A stretch of DNA of 64,000 bases from Robbsia andropogonis. Lineage in GTDB: Bacteria; Pseudomonadota; Gammaproteobacteria; Burkholderiales; Burkholderiaceae. The notes under the pieces were generated by a model. That model ran no database searches. It worked only from the letters and a program-made list of their open reading frames with translations, and was not told the DNA's origin. The stretch spans positions 62,001-126,000 of the forward strand of contig NZ_LAQU01000006.1 in NCBI RefSeq assembly GCF_000970345.1. Reading direction: 5' to 3'. The position numbers and the translations under genes are program-made. Below are positions 28,452-37,421 of the stretch, one piece after another (the first letter of the stretch is position 1; each line of letters begins with the position of its first letter).

Positions 28452-29759
28452 TCAACGCTTTGTGATCTCCGGTGCCGGACGCACGGATTCCCCCACATAC
28501 AACTGACGCGGACGACCGATCTTCTGGTCCTTGTCAGCGATCATCTCATTCCACTGCGCAATCCAGCCGACGGTACGCGCCATTGCGAAGATGCAGGTGA
28601 ACATCGATGTCGGAATACCGAGCGCGCGCTGGACGATACCCGAGTAGAAGTCGACGTTCGGATAGAGCTTGCGCGATACGAAGTATTCGTCTTCGAGCGC
28701 GATCTTTTCCAGTTCCATCGCCAGTTTGAACAACGGGTCATCGTGAAGGCCAAGCTCTTCGAGCACTTCGTGGCAGGTCTCGCGCATCAGTTTCGCACGC
28801 GGGTCGTAGTTCTTGTACACCCGGTGACCGAAGCCCATCAGCTTCACGCCCGAATTCTTGTCCTTGACCTGCTTGATGAATTCCGGAATGTTCTCGACCG
28901 AGCCGATTTCTTCCAGCATGGTCAACGCCGCTTCGTTCGCACCACCGTGCGCCGGACCCCACAGACAGGCGATACCTGCAGCGATACACGCAAACGGATT
29001 CGCGCCCGACGAACCGGCCAGCCGCACCGTCGACGTCGACGCATTCTGCTCGTGGTCCGCATGCAGGATCAAAATACGGTCGAGCGCACGTACCAGCACG
29101 TCGTTGACTTGATACTCTTCACACGGATTGGCGAACATCATCCGCATGAAATTTGCCGAATACGACAGGTCATTCTGCGGATACACAAACGGTTGGCCGA
29201 TCGAGTACTTGTACGCCATGGCGACCAACGTCGGCAGCTTGGCGATCAGGCGGATGGCCGAGACTTCACGGTGTTGCGGATTCGTGATGTCGAGCGAGTC
29301 ATGGTAGAACGCGGACAACGCACCGACCGAACCGGTCAGCACGGCCATCGGGTGCGCATCACGACGGAAGCCACGGAAGAAGAATTGCATCTGTTCATGC
29401 ACCAGCGTGTGCTTGGTCACCGTGTCGACGAACTCGTCCTTCTGCGCCACGTTCGGCAATTCCCCTTTCAACAGCAGGTAGCAGGTCTCGAGAAAATCCG
29501 CGTTTTGCGCCAGATCATCGATCTTGATGCCGCGATAAAGCAGTTCACCCTTATCGCCGTCGATATAGGTGATTTCCGAATTACAGGACGCGGTGGACAT
29601 GAACCCCGGGTCGTACGTGAACTTGCCGGTCTGGCCGTACAACTTACGGATATCGATGACGTCTGGACCAAGCGTACCCTTATAGATCGGCAGCTCTACG
29701 CTTGGCGAGTCGTCGGAAAACGATAGCGTGGCTTTTACGTCTGACGTGGTCGGTGTCAT
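28452..29759 (-). CDS. gltA: citrate synthase (type II)
   Basis: The 435-residue TCA-cycle entry enzyme. ATG 29759 gives [14 protein letters not shown]; the frame upstream is not coding. Catalytic histidines are in [12 protein letters not shown] and [14 protein letters not shown], and the catalytic Asp in the [11 protein letters not shown] region. It is last in the sdhCDAB-sdhE-gltA series and has its own terminator. Confidence 0.98.
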   Translation of the reverse strand: MTPTTSDVKATLSFSDDSPSVELPIYKGTLGPDVIDIRKLYGQTGKFTYDPGFMSTASCNSEITYIDGDKGELLYRGIKIDDLAQNADFLETCYLLLKGELPNVAQKDEFVDTVTKHTLVHEQMQFFFRGFRRDAHPMAVLTGSVGALSAFYHDSLDITNPQHREVSAIRLIAKLPTLVAMAYKYSIGQPFVYPQNDLSYSANFMRMMFANPCEEYQVNDVLVRALDRILILHADHEQNASTSTVRLAGSSGANPFACIAAGIACLWGPAHGGANEAALTMLEEIGSVENIPEFIKQVKDKNSGVKLMGFGHRVYKNYDPRAKLMRETCHEVLEELGLHDDPLFKLAMELEKIALEDEYFVSRKLYPNVDFYSGIVQRALGIPTSMFTCIFAMARTVGWIAQWNEMIADKDQKIGRPRQLYVGESVRPAPEITKR

Positions 29760-29861
29760 ATGTCTCTTCCTGTAATCGAATTGAATTAATCGAGCGCGGC
29801 CGCGCGATCCACTTCTGATCACGCCCGCGTTCACCGTCTTGTCAGGGCGGGGCCGCGGCGA

Positions 29862-30260
29862 TCACGCTTCCCGCAGCCGCCCCAGCAGCCCTGTCACTTC
29901 GGGCAAAGCCAACTCGCCGTCCGGCTCACGCCGGCCCAGCAACAGATCCATCAGGTCGTTGTCGGTCAGGTCCAGCAAGCGCGTCAGCCCGGCCACGTCC
30001 TGATCACTCAACGTATGCTCATATCGGTCAAAGAAACGTTGCAGAAACAGATCGTTTTCCAGCAGGCCCCGTCGCGCGCGCCAACGCAGCCGTGCACGCC
30101 GTAACGGATCCGCCTGATGCGCGTGATCGTCCTGATACTCTGACACGGCTCCCGCCTCCGGCGCACGCTGCCATGCAGGCGAGCCCGCGGCCGGCACTGT
30201 CGCCAGCGTCGCCTCCGATGTGGACCCGGTGCCGGCGCCGGCTTCGAAAGTGGAAACCAT
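29862..30260 (-). CDS. sdhE: succinate dehydrogenase FAD assembly factor
   Basis: SdhE flavinylates SdhA. The core (about residues 50-132) has the RRARLRWRARRGLLENDLFL motif (the RGxxE flavinylation motif) and FFDRYEHTLSD. The start at ATG 30260 is fixed by a strong AAAGGAG six bases upstream, giving 132 residues, about 40 more than usual because of an Ala/Ser/Thr-rich N-terminal extension. It lies 18 bases after sdhB and 102 before gltA. Confidence 0.92.
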   Translation of the reverse strand: MVSTFEAGAGTGSTSEATLATVPAAGSPAWQRAPEAGAVSEYQDDHAHQADPLRRARLRWRARRGLLENDLFLQRFFDRYEHTLSDQDVAGLTRLLDLTDNDLMDLLLGRREPDGELALPEVTGLLGRLREA

Positions 30261-30278
30261 GTCTGACTCCTTTCTCAC

Positions 30279-30983
30279 TTATACCGCGCGGCGGAACATC
30301 AGTTCCTTGATCTTGCCGATTGCCTGCGTCGGGTTCAGACCCTTCGGGCAGACGTCCAGGCAGTTCATGATCGTATGGCAACGGAACAGGCGGTACGGAT
30401 CTTCCAGGTTGTCCAGGCGCTCGCCGGTTGCCTGATCGCGGCTGTCGGCAATAAAGCGATAGGCCTGCAACAGCCCGGCCGGGCCGACGAACTTGTCCGG
30501 ATTCCACCAGAAACTCGGGCATGCCGTGGAGCAGCACGAGCACAGGATGCATTCGTACAGGCCATCCAGTTCATCGCGTTCTTCCGGCGTCTGCAGGCGT
30601 TCCTTTTCCGGCGGCGGCGTATCGTTGATCAGATACGGCTTGATCGAGTGATACTGGTTGAAGAACAGGGTCATATCGACGATCAAGTCACGGATGACCG
30701 GCAAGCCCGGCAACGGGCGCAGCACGATCTTTTCCGGCAGATCGTTCATGTTCGTCAAGCAGGCCAGGCCGTTCTTGCCGTTGATGTTCATCGCATCGGA
30801 ACCGCAGACGCCTTCACGGCACGAACGGCGGAAACCGATCGTCTCATCAACGGCCTTCAGCTTGACCAGCGCGTCGAGCAGCATGCGGTCGCCCGAACCG
30901 ATTTCGATTTCGTAGCGTTGCATCCGCGGCGCCGCGTCCTGGTCTGGATCGTAGCGATACACCTCAAAGATTCGTTTGCTCAT
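30279..30983 (-). CDS. sdhB: succinate dehydrogenase iron-sulfur subunit
   Basis: The 234-residue subunit carries three Fe-S clusters. The [2Fe-2S] cysteines lie in CREGVCGSDAM and the following GLAC; [4Fe-4S] and [3Fe-4S] ligands lie in CILCSCCSTACPSFWW and CHTIMNCLDVCPKG. ATG 30983 (MSKRIFEVYRY) is the family start. It is 190 bases downstream of sdhA. Confidence 0.98.
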   Translation of the reverse strand: MSKRIFEVYRYDPDQDAAPRMQRYEIEIGSGDRMLLDALVKLKAVDETIGFRRSCREGVCGSDAMNINGKNGLACLTNMNDLPEKIVLRPLPGLPVIRDLIVDMTLFFNQYHSIKPYLINDTPPPEKERLQTPEERDELDGLYECILCSCCSTACPSFWWNPDKFVGPAGLLQAYRFIADSRDQATGERLDNLEDPYRLFRCHTIMNCLDVCPKGLNPTQAIGKIKELMFRRAV

Positions 30984-31173
30984 CTCGTTTTCCTCTGCTG
31001 CCTCCGGGTGGGGTCCGTGGCAAGAACAGGTTCCCTGCATTTCAGAACGGGGGCCGCGCCGGCGCACCCGCCTGTCTCGCGCGCGGGAAACCGTTGCTCC
31101 CGCCCTCCTGTTCCTCCGACCCCTTTATCCGACCAGGCATGCCTTTATCGTGGGGGTGTTTTCGATTTGCCGA

Positions 31174-32952
31174 TCAGAACGTCCGCGCCTTCGGCGGCAC
31201 GGATTCGACCGTCAACGGCTTCATCTTCACCGGCTTGTATTCGAGGCGTTGATCGTCACTGTAGAACAGCGTGTGCTTCATCCAGTTATCGTCGTCACGA
31301 TGTTCGAAGTCGCTATGCGCATGCGCGCCGCGGCTTTCCTTGCGGGCTTCGGCCGAGATCATCGTCGCCTTCGCGACTTCGATCAGGTTATCCAGCTCGA
31401 GCGCTTCAACGCGCGCGGTGTTGAACACCTTCGACTTGTCCTTCAGATGCACATGCTTCGTGCGCTCGATCAGCTCGGCCATCTTGTCCACGCCCTCGGA
31501 CATCAACGCGGAAGTCCGGAACACGCCGGCATGCGTCTGCATCGTCTTGCGGATATCGTTGGCGATATCTTGCGTGTATTCGCCGGATGTCGTGCCTTCA
31601 AGTTTCGCCAGACGCGCCAGCGTCGCATCGGCGGCGTTCTCGGGCAGCGGCTTGTGCTCGCGCCCCAGTTCCCCCACATGCTTGATGATGTGATTCCCTG
31701 CCGCACGACCGAAGACCACCAGATCCAGCAGCGAGTTCGTACCCAGGCGATTGGCACCGTGCACGGACACGCACGAACATTCACCCACGGCGTAGAAACC
31801 GTTGACCGGCGCATCGTAGTCGTTGCCCTTGCCCACGACCTGACCGTAGATATTGGTCGGAATACCGCCCATCTGGTAGTGGATCGTTGGCACGACCGGG
31901 ATCGGCTCCTTGATGCAATCGACATTCGCGAACTTCATCGCGATTTCGCGAATCGACGGCAGACGCTTCATGATCGTATCAGCGCCGATGTGCGACAGGT
32001 CCAGCAGCACGTAATCCGCATTCGGACCGCAACCGCGACCTTCCTTGATTTCCTGGTCCATCGAACGGGACACGAAGTCGCGCGGCGCCAGATCCTTCAG
32101 CGTCGGCGCGTAGCGCTCCATGAAACGCTCGCCGTTAGAGTTGCGCAGAATGCCGCCTTCGCCGCGCACACCTTCGGTAATCAGCACACCCGCGCCCGCC
32201 ACGCCAGTGGGATGGAACTGCCAGAATTCCATGTCCTGCAGCGGCACGCCCGCACGCGCGGCCATGCCCAGTCCGTCGCCGGTATTGATGAACGCGTTGG
32301 TCGATGCCGCGAAGATCCGGCCCGCACCGCCCGTGGCGAACAGCGTCGTCTTGCCTTCGAGGATATAGATGTCGCCCGTTTCCATTTCGAGCGCCGTCAC
32401 GCCCAATACGTCGCCTTCGGCATCGCGGATCAGGTCGAGCGCCATCCACTCGGTGTAGAAGTGCGTCTTCGAGGCGACGTTCTGTTGATACAGCGTGTGC
32501 AGCAAGGCATGACCAGTACGGTCCGCGGCCGCACAGGCGCGTTGCACCGGTTTTTCACCATAGTTTGCCGTATGGCCGCCGAACGGACGTTGGTAAATCG
32601 TGCCATCGGCATTGCGGTCGAACGGCATGCCCATGTGTTCGAGTTCATACACCGCATTCGGTGCTTCGCGGCACATGAATTCGATCGCGTCCTGATCACC
32701 CAGCCAATCCGAGCCCTTGATGGTGTCGTAGAAGTGGTAGTGCCAGTTATCCTCGCTCATATTGCCCAGCGACGCGCCAATGCCACCCTGCGCCGCCACC
32801 GTGTGCGAGCGCGTGGGGAAAACCTTGGACAGGACGCAGACCGACAGGCCGGCACGGGAGAGTTGCAGCGCGGCACGCAAACCCGAGCCGCCGCCGCCGA
32901 CGATGACAACGTCGTACTTGCGACGGGGAAGCGAATTCTTGATTGCAGCCAT
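31174..32952 (-). CDS. sdhA: succinate dehydrogenase flavoprotein subunit
   Basis: The 592-residue catalytic subunit. FAD-binding GGGGSGLRAAL is near the N-terminus, and the FAD-linked histidine is in RSHTVAAQGGIGASLGN. The active-site segment HPTGVAGAG and the C-terminal RGAHAHSD are present. Start ATG 32952 (MAAIKNSLPRRKYDVVIVGG), two bases after sdhD, in an operon sdhC-sdhD-sdhA-sdhB. Confidence 0.98.
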   Translation of the reverse strand: MAAIKNSLPRRKYDVVIVGGGGSGLRAALQLSRAGLSVCVLSKVFPTRSHTVAAQGGIGASLGNMSEDNWHYHFYDTIKGSDWLGDQDAIEFMCREAPNAVYELEHMGMPFDRNADGTIYQRPFGGHTANYGEKPVQRACAAADRTGHALLHTLYQQNVASKTHFYTEWMALDLIRDAEGDVLGVTALEMETGDIYILEGKTTLFATGGAGRIFAASTNAFINTGDGLGMAARAGVPLQDMEFWQFHPTGVAGAGVLITEGVRGEGGILRNSNGERFMERYAPTLKDLAPRDFVSRSMDQEIKEGRGCGPNADYVLLDLSHIGADTIMKRLPSIREIAMKFANVDCIKEPIPVVPTIHYQMGGIPTNIYGQVVGKGNDYDAPVNGFYAVGECSCVSVHGANRLGTNSLLDLVVFGRAAGNHIIKHVGELGREHKPLPENAADATLARLAKLEGTTSGEYTQDIANDIRKTMQTHAGVFRTSALMSEGVDKMAELIERTKHVHLKDKSKVFNTARVEALELDNLIEVAKATMISAEARKESRGAHAHSDFEHRDDDNWMKHTLFYSDDQRLEYKPVKMKPLTVESVPPKARTF

Positions 32953-32954
32953 GC

Positions 32955-33323
32955 TCAAACTCTCCACAGGATCTGTACAGCGTAACCGGCACTGGCGACC
33001 AGCCAGAGGATCGTCAACACTTGCAGCAGCAGCCGGATAACCGCCGGTTTCACGTAATCCATCCAGATGTCGCGAATACCGACCCACGCGTGATAGAACA
33101 ACGAGAGCAGCGTGACGAACGTCAGCAACTTCATCCACTGATGCGCGAAGATCGATGCCCAGCCTTCATACGAGAAATTCGATGCCGCGAAGAACCAGAC
33201 GAGCAGGACGACGGTAAACACGGCCATGATCACGGCGGTCACGCGTTGCGCGAGCCAATCGAACATGCCGTAGTGGGCACCCACGACGAGGCGCTTTGCG
33301 CCGATATTGTTCTTACTTGTCAT
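32955..33323 (-). CDS. sdhD: succinate dehydrogenase membrane anchor subunit
   Basis: The 122-residue anchor has three hydrophobic helices (near residues 20-45, 55-80 and 90-118). The heme/quinone pocket segment FYHAWVGIRDIWMDY includes the conserved His and the Asp-Tyr pair. One base separates it from sdhC. Confidence 0.95.
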   Translation of the reverse strand: MTSKNNIGAKRLVVGAHYGMFDWLAQRVTAVIMAVFTVVLLVWFFAASNFSYEGWASIFAHQWMKLLTFVTLLSLFYHAWVGIRDIWMDYVKPAVIRLLLQVLTILWLVASAGYAVQILWRV

Positions 33324-33324
33324 T

Positions 33325-33735
33325 TCAGAAAGCCCCGAACAGTTTCAGCGCGATCACGATCGTCAACAGCGACGACAGGACGAGAACGGCACCGGCGGTA
33401 TTGCGTCCGCCTTCCTTGCTCACATATTTGTGGGTATCGGCGAGCAGGAAACGCAGGCCGGCGAAGAAGTGGAACGCAAATGCCCAGGACAGCGCCAGAA
33501 TGACAAGCTTGACGATAATGTTCGCGAAGAAAGCTTTCAATTGGCCGAACGAGAGCTCCGATGTCAGGCTCTGTTCAAACAAGTAAAGCGCGAAAGGGAT
33601 CAATAAGAACAACAGCCCACCGCTGATACGGTGCAGGATGGAAACCTTGCCCGCCAGCGGCAGCCGGTATCCCGCTAATTGCCCAATCCCGATATTCCGG
33701 AATTCCGGCCTCGGTTTCTTTACTGCTTCAGCCAT
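33325..33735 (-). CDS. sdhC: succinate dehydrogenase cytochrome b556 subunit
   Basis: The 136-residue subunit has three membrane helices. SILHRISGG near residue 35 is the SdhC signature with quinone-site Ser and Arg, and the heme ligand His lies in HFFAGLRFLLAD. ATG 33735 (MAEAVKKPRPEF) is preferred over an in-frame start 33 bases upstream. It is the first gene of the sdh operon, 179 bases after gntR. Confidence 0.95.
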   Translation of the reverse strand: MAEAVKKPRPEFRNIGIGQLAGYRLPLAGKVSILHRISGGLLFLLIPFALYLFEQSLTSELSFGQLKAFFANIIVKLVILALSWAFAFHFFAGLRFLLADTHKYVSKEGGRNTAGAVLVLSSLLTIVIALKLFGAF

Positions 33736-33914
33736 TGCTAGACCCCTCGTTAGAACGCGAATTCGCAATTTTAGCGCTTTTTCGTCTCATTGCCGCGGCG
33801 AATCAGCGCACGCCCTTGCGCGATGTAAGCAACAATGATCGCGGGCATTGTAATCGTTTGCCACCGGTCGCGCGCAATCTTGGCGCGTCGTCCATCCTAG
33901 ATTATCGCTATTCC

Positions 33915-34895
33915 TCAGCTTAGATCGTTCTGATAATGAAAGCGATCAGTCTGATACCAGCCCCGCCGCACTTCCACCGGCCTGTCGCCATAGGTGTAGG
34001 ACAGGCGCTCGACGCTCAAAAGCGGCGTGCCTTCCGAGACCTGGAGAAGGGCGGCTATTTCCCTGACAGCCGCCACCGCACGCACCCGTTCGCTCGCGCG
34101 AATCATCCGCGTATTGAATTCGCTCTCGAACATCGCGTAGAACGGCCCCTTGTAGCCGGCCAGTCGCTCCATCGTCAAACCCTTGAATATCGCGCCCGGC
34201 AACCAGATTTCCTCAAAAACCGTGGGCTGGGTCTCGCCATCGAAACGCAGCACGCGCTTAATTTGCACGACACTCTCGGCCGGCTTCATGTCGAGCTGGC
34301 GTGCGATGTCCGCAGGTGCCCTGGTGCGACGGCACTGCTGCACGTCGCTGACGTGCGGACGAATGGTACCGTCATCTGGCAGTAACCGGAGGAAGCGAAA
34401 CTGGACCCTGTCCTCATTGTGGGTAGCAACGAACGTACCCTTACCTTGACGTCGTACGACGAGGTTGTCGGCCGCCAGCTCGTCGATTGCCTTGCGAACC
34501 GTTCCCTGGCTAACGCCGTAGCGCGCAGCCAGTTCGATTTCGCTGGGGATGACGTCTCCGGGCCGCCATTCGCCGCTCTCCAGGCTCTGTGTGATCAGGC
34601 CCTTGATCTGACGATACAACGGGCTGAATGTAGGGGGCGTAAACGCCGGCGTGGGCGCCGCGGCGGCGGATGCTGGAACGACGGCGGCCGTCGCTAAACC
34701 GGCGATCCCCGGCGCCCCGTCACCCTCGCGCTTCATCGGCTCCGGCAATGCCGTCGGATGAGAGGGCGCCCCGTCGTCGGGGCGCTCGGGAGATGCGGGC
34801 GCTGCCGCCCCCGACGTGCCGCGGGACGCCTCCGCGGGACCGGACGGGCTGGACATCGTGGACGGCAAGGACGGGACAGTACGCATGGCCGACAT
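33915..34895 (-). CDS. GntR-family (HutC/UTRA type) regulator of the TCA cluster
   Basis: About 326 residues from ATG 34895 (34886 is an alternative; an ATG at 34946 would lie inside the operator). Residues 1-85 are a Pro/Ala/Ser-rich, probably disordered extension. The winged helix spans about 86-155 (SPLYRQIKGLI, then the SEIELAARYGVSQGTVRKAI helix-turn-helix, then GKGTF), and a UTRA effector-binding domain follows. It sits between sdhC and mdh, divergent from mdh, and a perfect palindrome lies 50 bases upstream. Control of sdh, mdh and itself is the natural inference; the ligand is unknown. Confidence 0.9.
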   Translation of the reverse strand: MSAMRTVPSLPSTMSSPSGPAEASRGTSGAAAPASPERPDDGAPSHPTALPEPMKREGDGAPGIAGLATAAVVPASAAAAPTPAFTPPTFSPLYRQIKGLITQSLESGEWRPGDVIPSEIELAARYGVSQGTVRKAIDELAADNLVVRRQGKGTFVATHNEDRVQFRFLRLLPDDGTIRPHVSDVQQCRRTRAPADIARQLDMKPAESVVQIKRVLRFDGETQPTVFEEIWLPGAIFKGLTMERLAGYKGPFYAMFESEFNTRMIRASERVRAVAAVREIAALLQVSEGTPLLSVERLSYTYGDRPVEVRRGWYQTDRFHYQNDLS

Positions 34896-34944
34896 TTCAT
34901 CACAACCCGTCAAATTCCGTCCATCCTTTTGTCCAGAAAATATC

Positions 34945-34962
34945 ATGTCTTATATAAGACAT
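34945..34962. promoter_or_regulatory. 18-bp perfect palindrome, probable GntR operator
   Basis: ATGTCTTATATAAGACAT is self-complementary and shows the GT...TA...AC layout typical of HutC-type sites. It lies 50 bases upstream of gntR and just above the mdh-facing -35 hexamer, so one site could control both directions. I found no second copy before sdhC, gltA or acnA. Confidence 0.75.
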
Positions 34963-34972
34963 AAGATAGGGT

Positions 34973-35001
34973 TTGACTTTCGTCGCAACGACTCCTAAAC
35001 T
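34973..35001 (+). promoter_or_regulatory. sigma-70-like promoter toward mdh
   Basis: TTGACT (34973-34978) and TAAACT (34996-35001) are separated by 17 bases. The palindromic operator ends 10 bases upstream. The predicted transcript has a leader of about 220 bases. Confidence 0.5.
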
Positions 35002-35228
35002 TGCTCGCGATTCAGTGGAGAACGGCCGCAATGGCGGAAAGCGCCTGCACGCGCCTACAATAGCGAGACTCGGTCACGACCGGTGAAACGGCAGCGGGGG
35101 AACCCCTGCCGTGCGTGGTACGGCACGGCGCGCGCAAATGCGGGCCGGTCGTCCGGCGCACCCCGGAATGGCCCGAAAAGATGCAGATCGCGAGATCTGT
35201 CGACATCGAATAAATAGGAGAGTCGTCC

Positions 35229-36206
35229 ATGGCTAAAGCCGCCAAGCGCGTCGCCGTTACCGGCGCCGCAGGTCAGATTGGTTATTCCCTGCTGTTCCGC
35301 ATCGCCAGTGGCGCGATGCTGGGTCCGGACCAGCCCGTCATCCTGCAACTGCTGGACTTGCCGCAAGCCCAGAACGCGCTGAAGGGCGTGGTGATGGAAC
35401 TGGAAGACTGCGCGTTCCCGCTGCTGGAAGGCGTTGTCACCTCGGACGACCCGAAGGTTGCGTTCAAGGACGCCGACATCGCGTTGCTCGTGGGTGCCCG
35501 TCCGCGCAGCAAGGGCATGGAGCGCAAGGATTTGCTGAGCGCGAATGCGGAGATTTTCACGGTCCAAGGCAAGGCCCTGAACGATGTGGCTAGCCGGGAC
35601 GTCAAGGTACTGGTCGTGGGCAACCCGGCAAACACCAACGCCTATATCGCAATGAAGTCGGCACCCGATCTGCCGAAGAAGAACTTCACGGCGATGCTGC
35701 GCCTTGATCATAATCGCGCCCTCTCCCAGTTGGCGGCAAAATCGAACGTGCCGGTAGGCAGCATCGAAAAGCTCGTCGTATGGGGAAACCACTCGCCGAC
35801 GATGTACCCGGATACGCGTTTTGCGACCAGCGCCGGCAAGGCCCTGCACGCATCGCTCGACCAAGCCTGGATTGCCGACACATTCATCCCGACGGTTGGG
35901 AAGCGGGGCGCCGCGATCATCGAGGCACGCGGCCTCTCGTCGGCGGCATCGGCGGCCAATGCCGCCATCGACCACGTTCGTGATTGGGTGCTGGGCAGCA
36001 ATGGCAAGTGGGTCACGATGGGCATCCCGTCGACGGGCGTCTATGGCGTGCCGGAGGACATCGTCTTCGGTCTGCCGGTCACCACGGAAAACGGTGAATA
36101 CAAGCTGGTCGAAGGCTTGGAAATCGATGCCTTCTCGAAGGAGCTGATCGCCAAGACTTTGGCGGAGCTCGAGGAAGAGCGCGACGGCGTCAAGCACCTG
36201 CTGTAA
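35229..36206 (+). CDS. mdh: malate dehydrogenase
   Basis: The 325-residue NAD-dependent enzyme of the TCA cycle. NAD loop [14 protein letters not shown] is at the N-terminus, and the substrate segments [11 protein letters not shown] and LDHNRA follow. The catalytic histidine is in [13 protein letters not shown]. The start follows AGGAG. It is divergent from the gntR-sdh-gltA series. Confidence 0.98.
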   Translation: MAKAAKRVAVTGAAGQIGYSLLFRIASGAMLGPDQPVILQLLDLPQAQNALKGVVMELEDCAFPLLEGVVTSDDPKVAFKDADIALLVGARPRSKGMERKDLLSANAEIFTVQGKALNDVASRDVKVLVVGNPANTNAYIAMKSAPDLPKKNFTAMLRLDHNRALSQLAAKSNVPVGSIEKLVVWGNHSPTMYPDTRFATSAGKALHASLDQAWIADTFIPTVGKRGAAIIEARGLSSAASAANAAIDHVRDWVLGSNGKWVTMGIPSTGVYGVPEDIVFGLPVTTENGEYKLVEGLEIDAFSKELIAKTLAELEEERDGVKHLL

Positions 36207-36698
36207 ATCACGTCGCTCCGGCGTAGCGCATCGATCGCCGCGCCGGAGCCCGTGGCCGTGCCGCTTGCGCGAACAACCAGCGCGCGAAGCAAAGCGGCAA
36301 AATAACGCACCGTAACAAAAAGCGGTAACGAGAGCCCCCCTTCTTCACGACGATGGACGACTTCGGTTCGATGCCCAATACGGCGTCATTCGCAGCACCC
36401 TGCCCGGCCATCATCCCCGGCCATAAGGGCCCGCAGGCGTTTGCCCGATGCGCGATGACAACGCCCGGTTGCCCCCGTCGTTTTCCCCAACGGATAAATT
36501 TGAGAGAGGCGCTGCGGAATGCGCCAGAATAGCGTCTGCGCGCGCAGGACCGGCGCAGGTCGGCTCGTGCCGGTGCCAGCCCCTTTTGCCTTCGGCGGGA
36601 ATCCCGCAACACGGCAGACAGTGCTGGGTGGCTCACCAACCGACCGCGACGTTGTTGCCTCGTAAGCTGACTCTCTCACGTTGATCTGAAAGGTTTTT
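36207..36698. other. intergenic region after mdh
   Basis: 492 bases with no credible gene; the minus-strand frame at 36208-36639 is Arg-rich and lacks a ribosome site. CTCCGGCG (36216-36223) and CGCCGGAG (36241-36248) can pair just after the mdh stop but lack a T run, so it is at most a weak terminator. Confidence 0.4.
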
Positions 36699-37247
36699 AT
36701 GTCGAAGATGAAAAACTTGACCGCCGCGCTGCTCACCTGCGGTCTGTTGGTTACCGGTGCCGTGTCGGCGCCGGTATTTGCACAAGGCACGACGTCCACG
36801 ACGCCGACGACCACGGCCCCGGCAAAGAAACCGGTGGCGAAAAAGGCTCCCGCGAAACGTAGCGAACGTGCATCCTCGCGGCGCCGGACGGCTCGCAAGG
36901 CCGTGCCGGTAGCCGCAGCGGCCGCCGCCATTCCTCCGGGTGCCGAGAAATGGGCATGTGCCGAGGGCGAGTCGCTGTTTCTCGCTGGCAACATGAAACG
37001 CGACCAGATCCTGACGATGTTCTGGAAGGGTCGCGATTACAAGTTGCCGCGTGAAGCCACGACAACGGGCGCGGACCGTTTCTACGATCCGGCATCGGGC
37101 ATGGACCTCGTCGTGATCCCGACGAAAGCAATGTTGTTCATGGACAAAGGCGATCAAACGCGCCTGGCCGATGAATGCATGACCACCGAGATGCGTGAAC
37201 ACGGTACGCCCGCACCAACGCAATCGAACGAGTTGATCCGTAACTAA
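36699..37247 (+). CDS. exported protein with MliC-like C-terminal domain
   Basis: 182 residues. A Sec signal peptide (1-28, cleavage after VFA) is followed by a Thr/Pro/Lys/Arg/Ala-rich linker (30-80). The C-terminal domain (about 84-168) has paired cysteines (WACAEGESL and ADECM), an LPREATTTGADRFYD segment and a late MLFMDKG strand, which resembles the MliC/PliC lysozyme-inhibitor fold. A basic linker would suit contact with the envelope. It sits alone between mdh and acnA. The fold call is by motif only. Confidence 0.65.
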   Translation: MSKMKNLTAALLTCGLLVTGAVSAPVFAQGTTSTTPTTTAPAKKPVAKKAPAKRSERASSRRRTARKAVPVAAAAAAIPPGAEKWACAEGESLFLAGNMKRDQILTMFWKGRDYKLPREATTTGADRFYDPASGMDLVVIPTKAMLFMDKGDQTRLADECMTTEMREHGTPAPTQSNELIRN

Positions 37248-37323
37248 TTGCGCAGACAGCGCATTGCTCACGTATCGATGGGTTTGTTTTGGTAGTGCAT
37301 GTTGGTAGATTAAGCATCATCAC

Positions 37324-37372
37324 GGACCGCCTTCACGAGACCGCGCAAAAGACGGTCACGGGAAGGCGGTCC
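37324..37372 (+). promoter_or_regulatory. two-tier stem-loop upstream of acnA
   Basis: An 11-bp outer stem, GGACCGCCTTC (37324-37334) with GAAGGCGGTCC (37362-37372), encloses an inner 5-bp stem, GACCG (37339-37343) with CGGTC (37353-37357). It ends 49 bases before the acnA ATG. No T run follows, so it may be an acnA leader structure rather than a terminator of the preceding gene. Confidence 0.6.
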
Positions 37373-37421
37373 TCTCCCCCGAGACACGCGGCAACGACGC
37401 GATAAAAACCAAGGACATACC

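Larger units (their letters stand above)
34896..35228. promoter_or_regulatory. gntR/mdh divergent control region and mdh leader
   Basis: Contains the palindrome at 34945-34962, a plausible sigma-70 promoter toward mdh, then an untranslated stretch of about 220 bases rich in stem-loops and ending in AGGAG before the mdh ATG. Stems: ACGGCAG (35088-35094) with CTGCCGT (35106-35112); GCCGTGC (35108-35114) with GCACGGC (35123-35129), which uses the same central arm; and CAGATC with GATCTG (35184-35199). Confidence 0.6.

Noticed and set aside
30976-32985. 669-codon plus-strand frame over sdhA
   Set aside because: Antisense shadow of the conserved sdhA gene.
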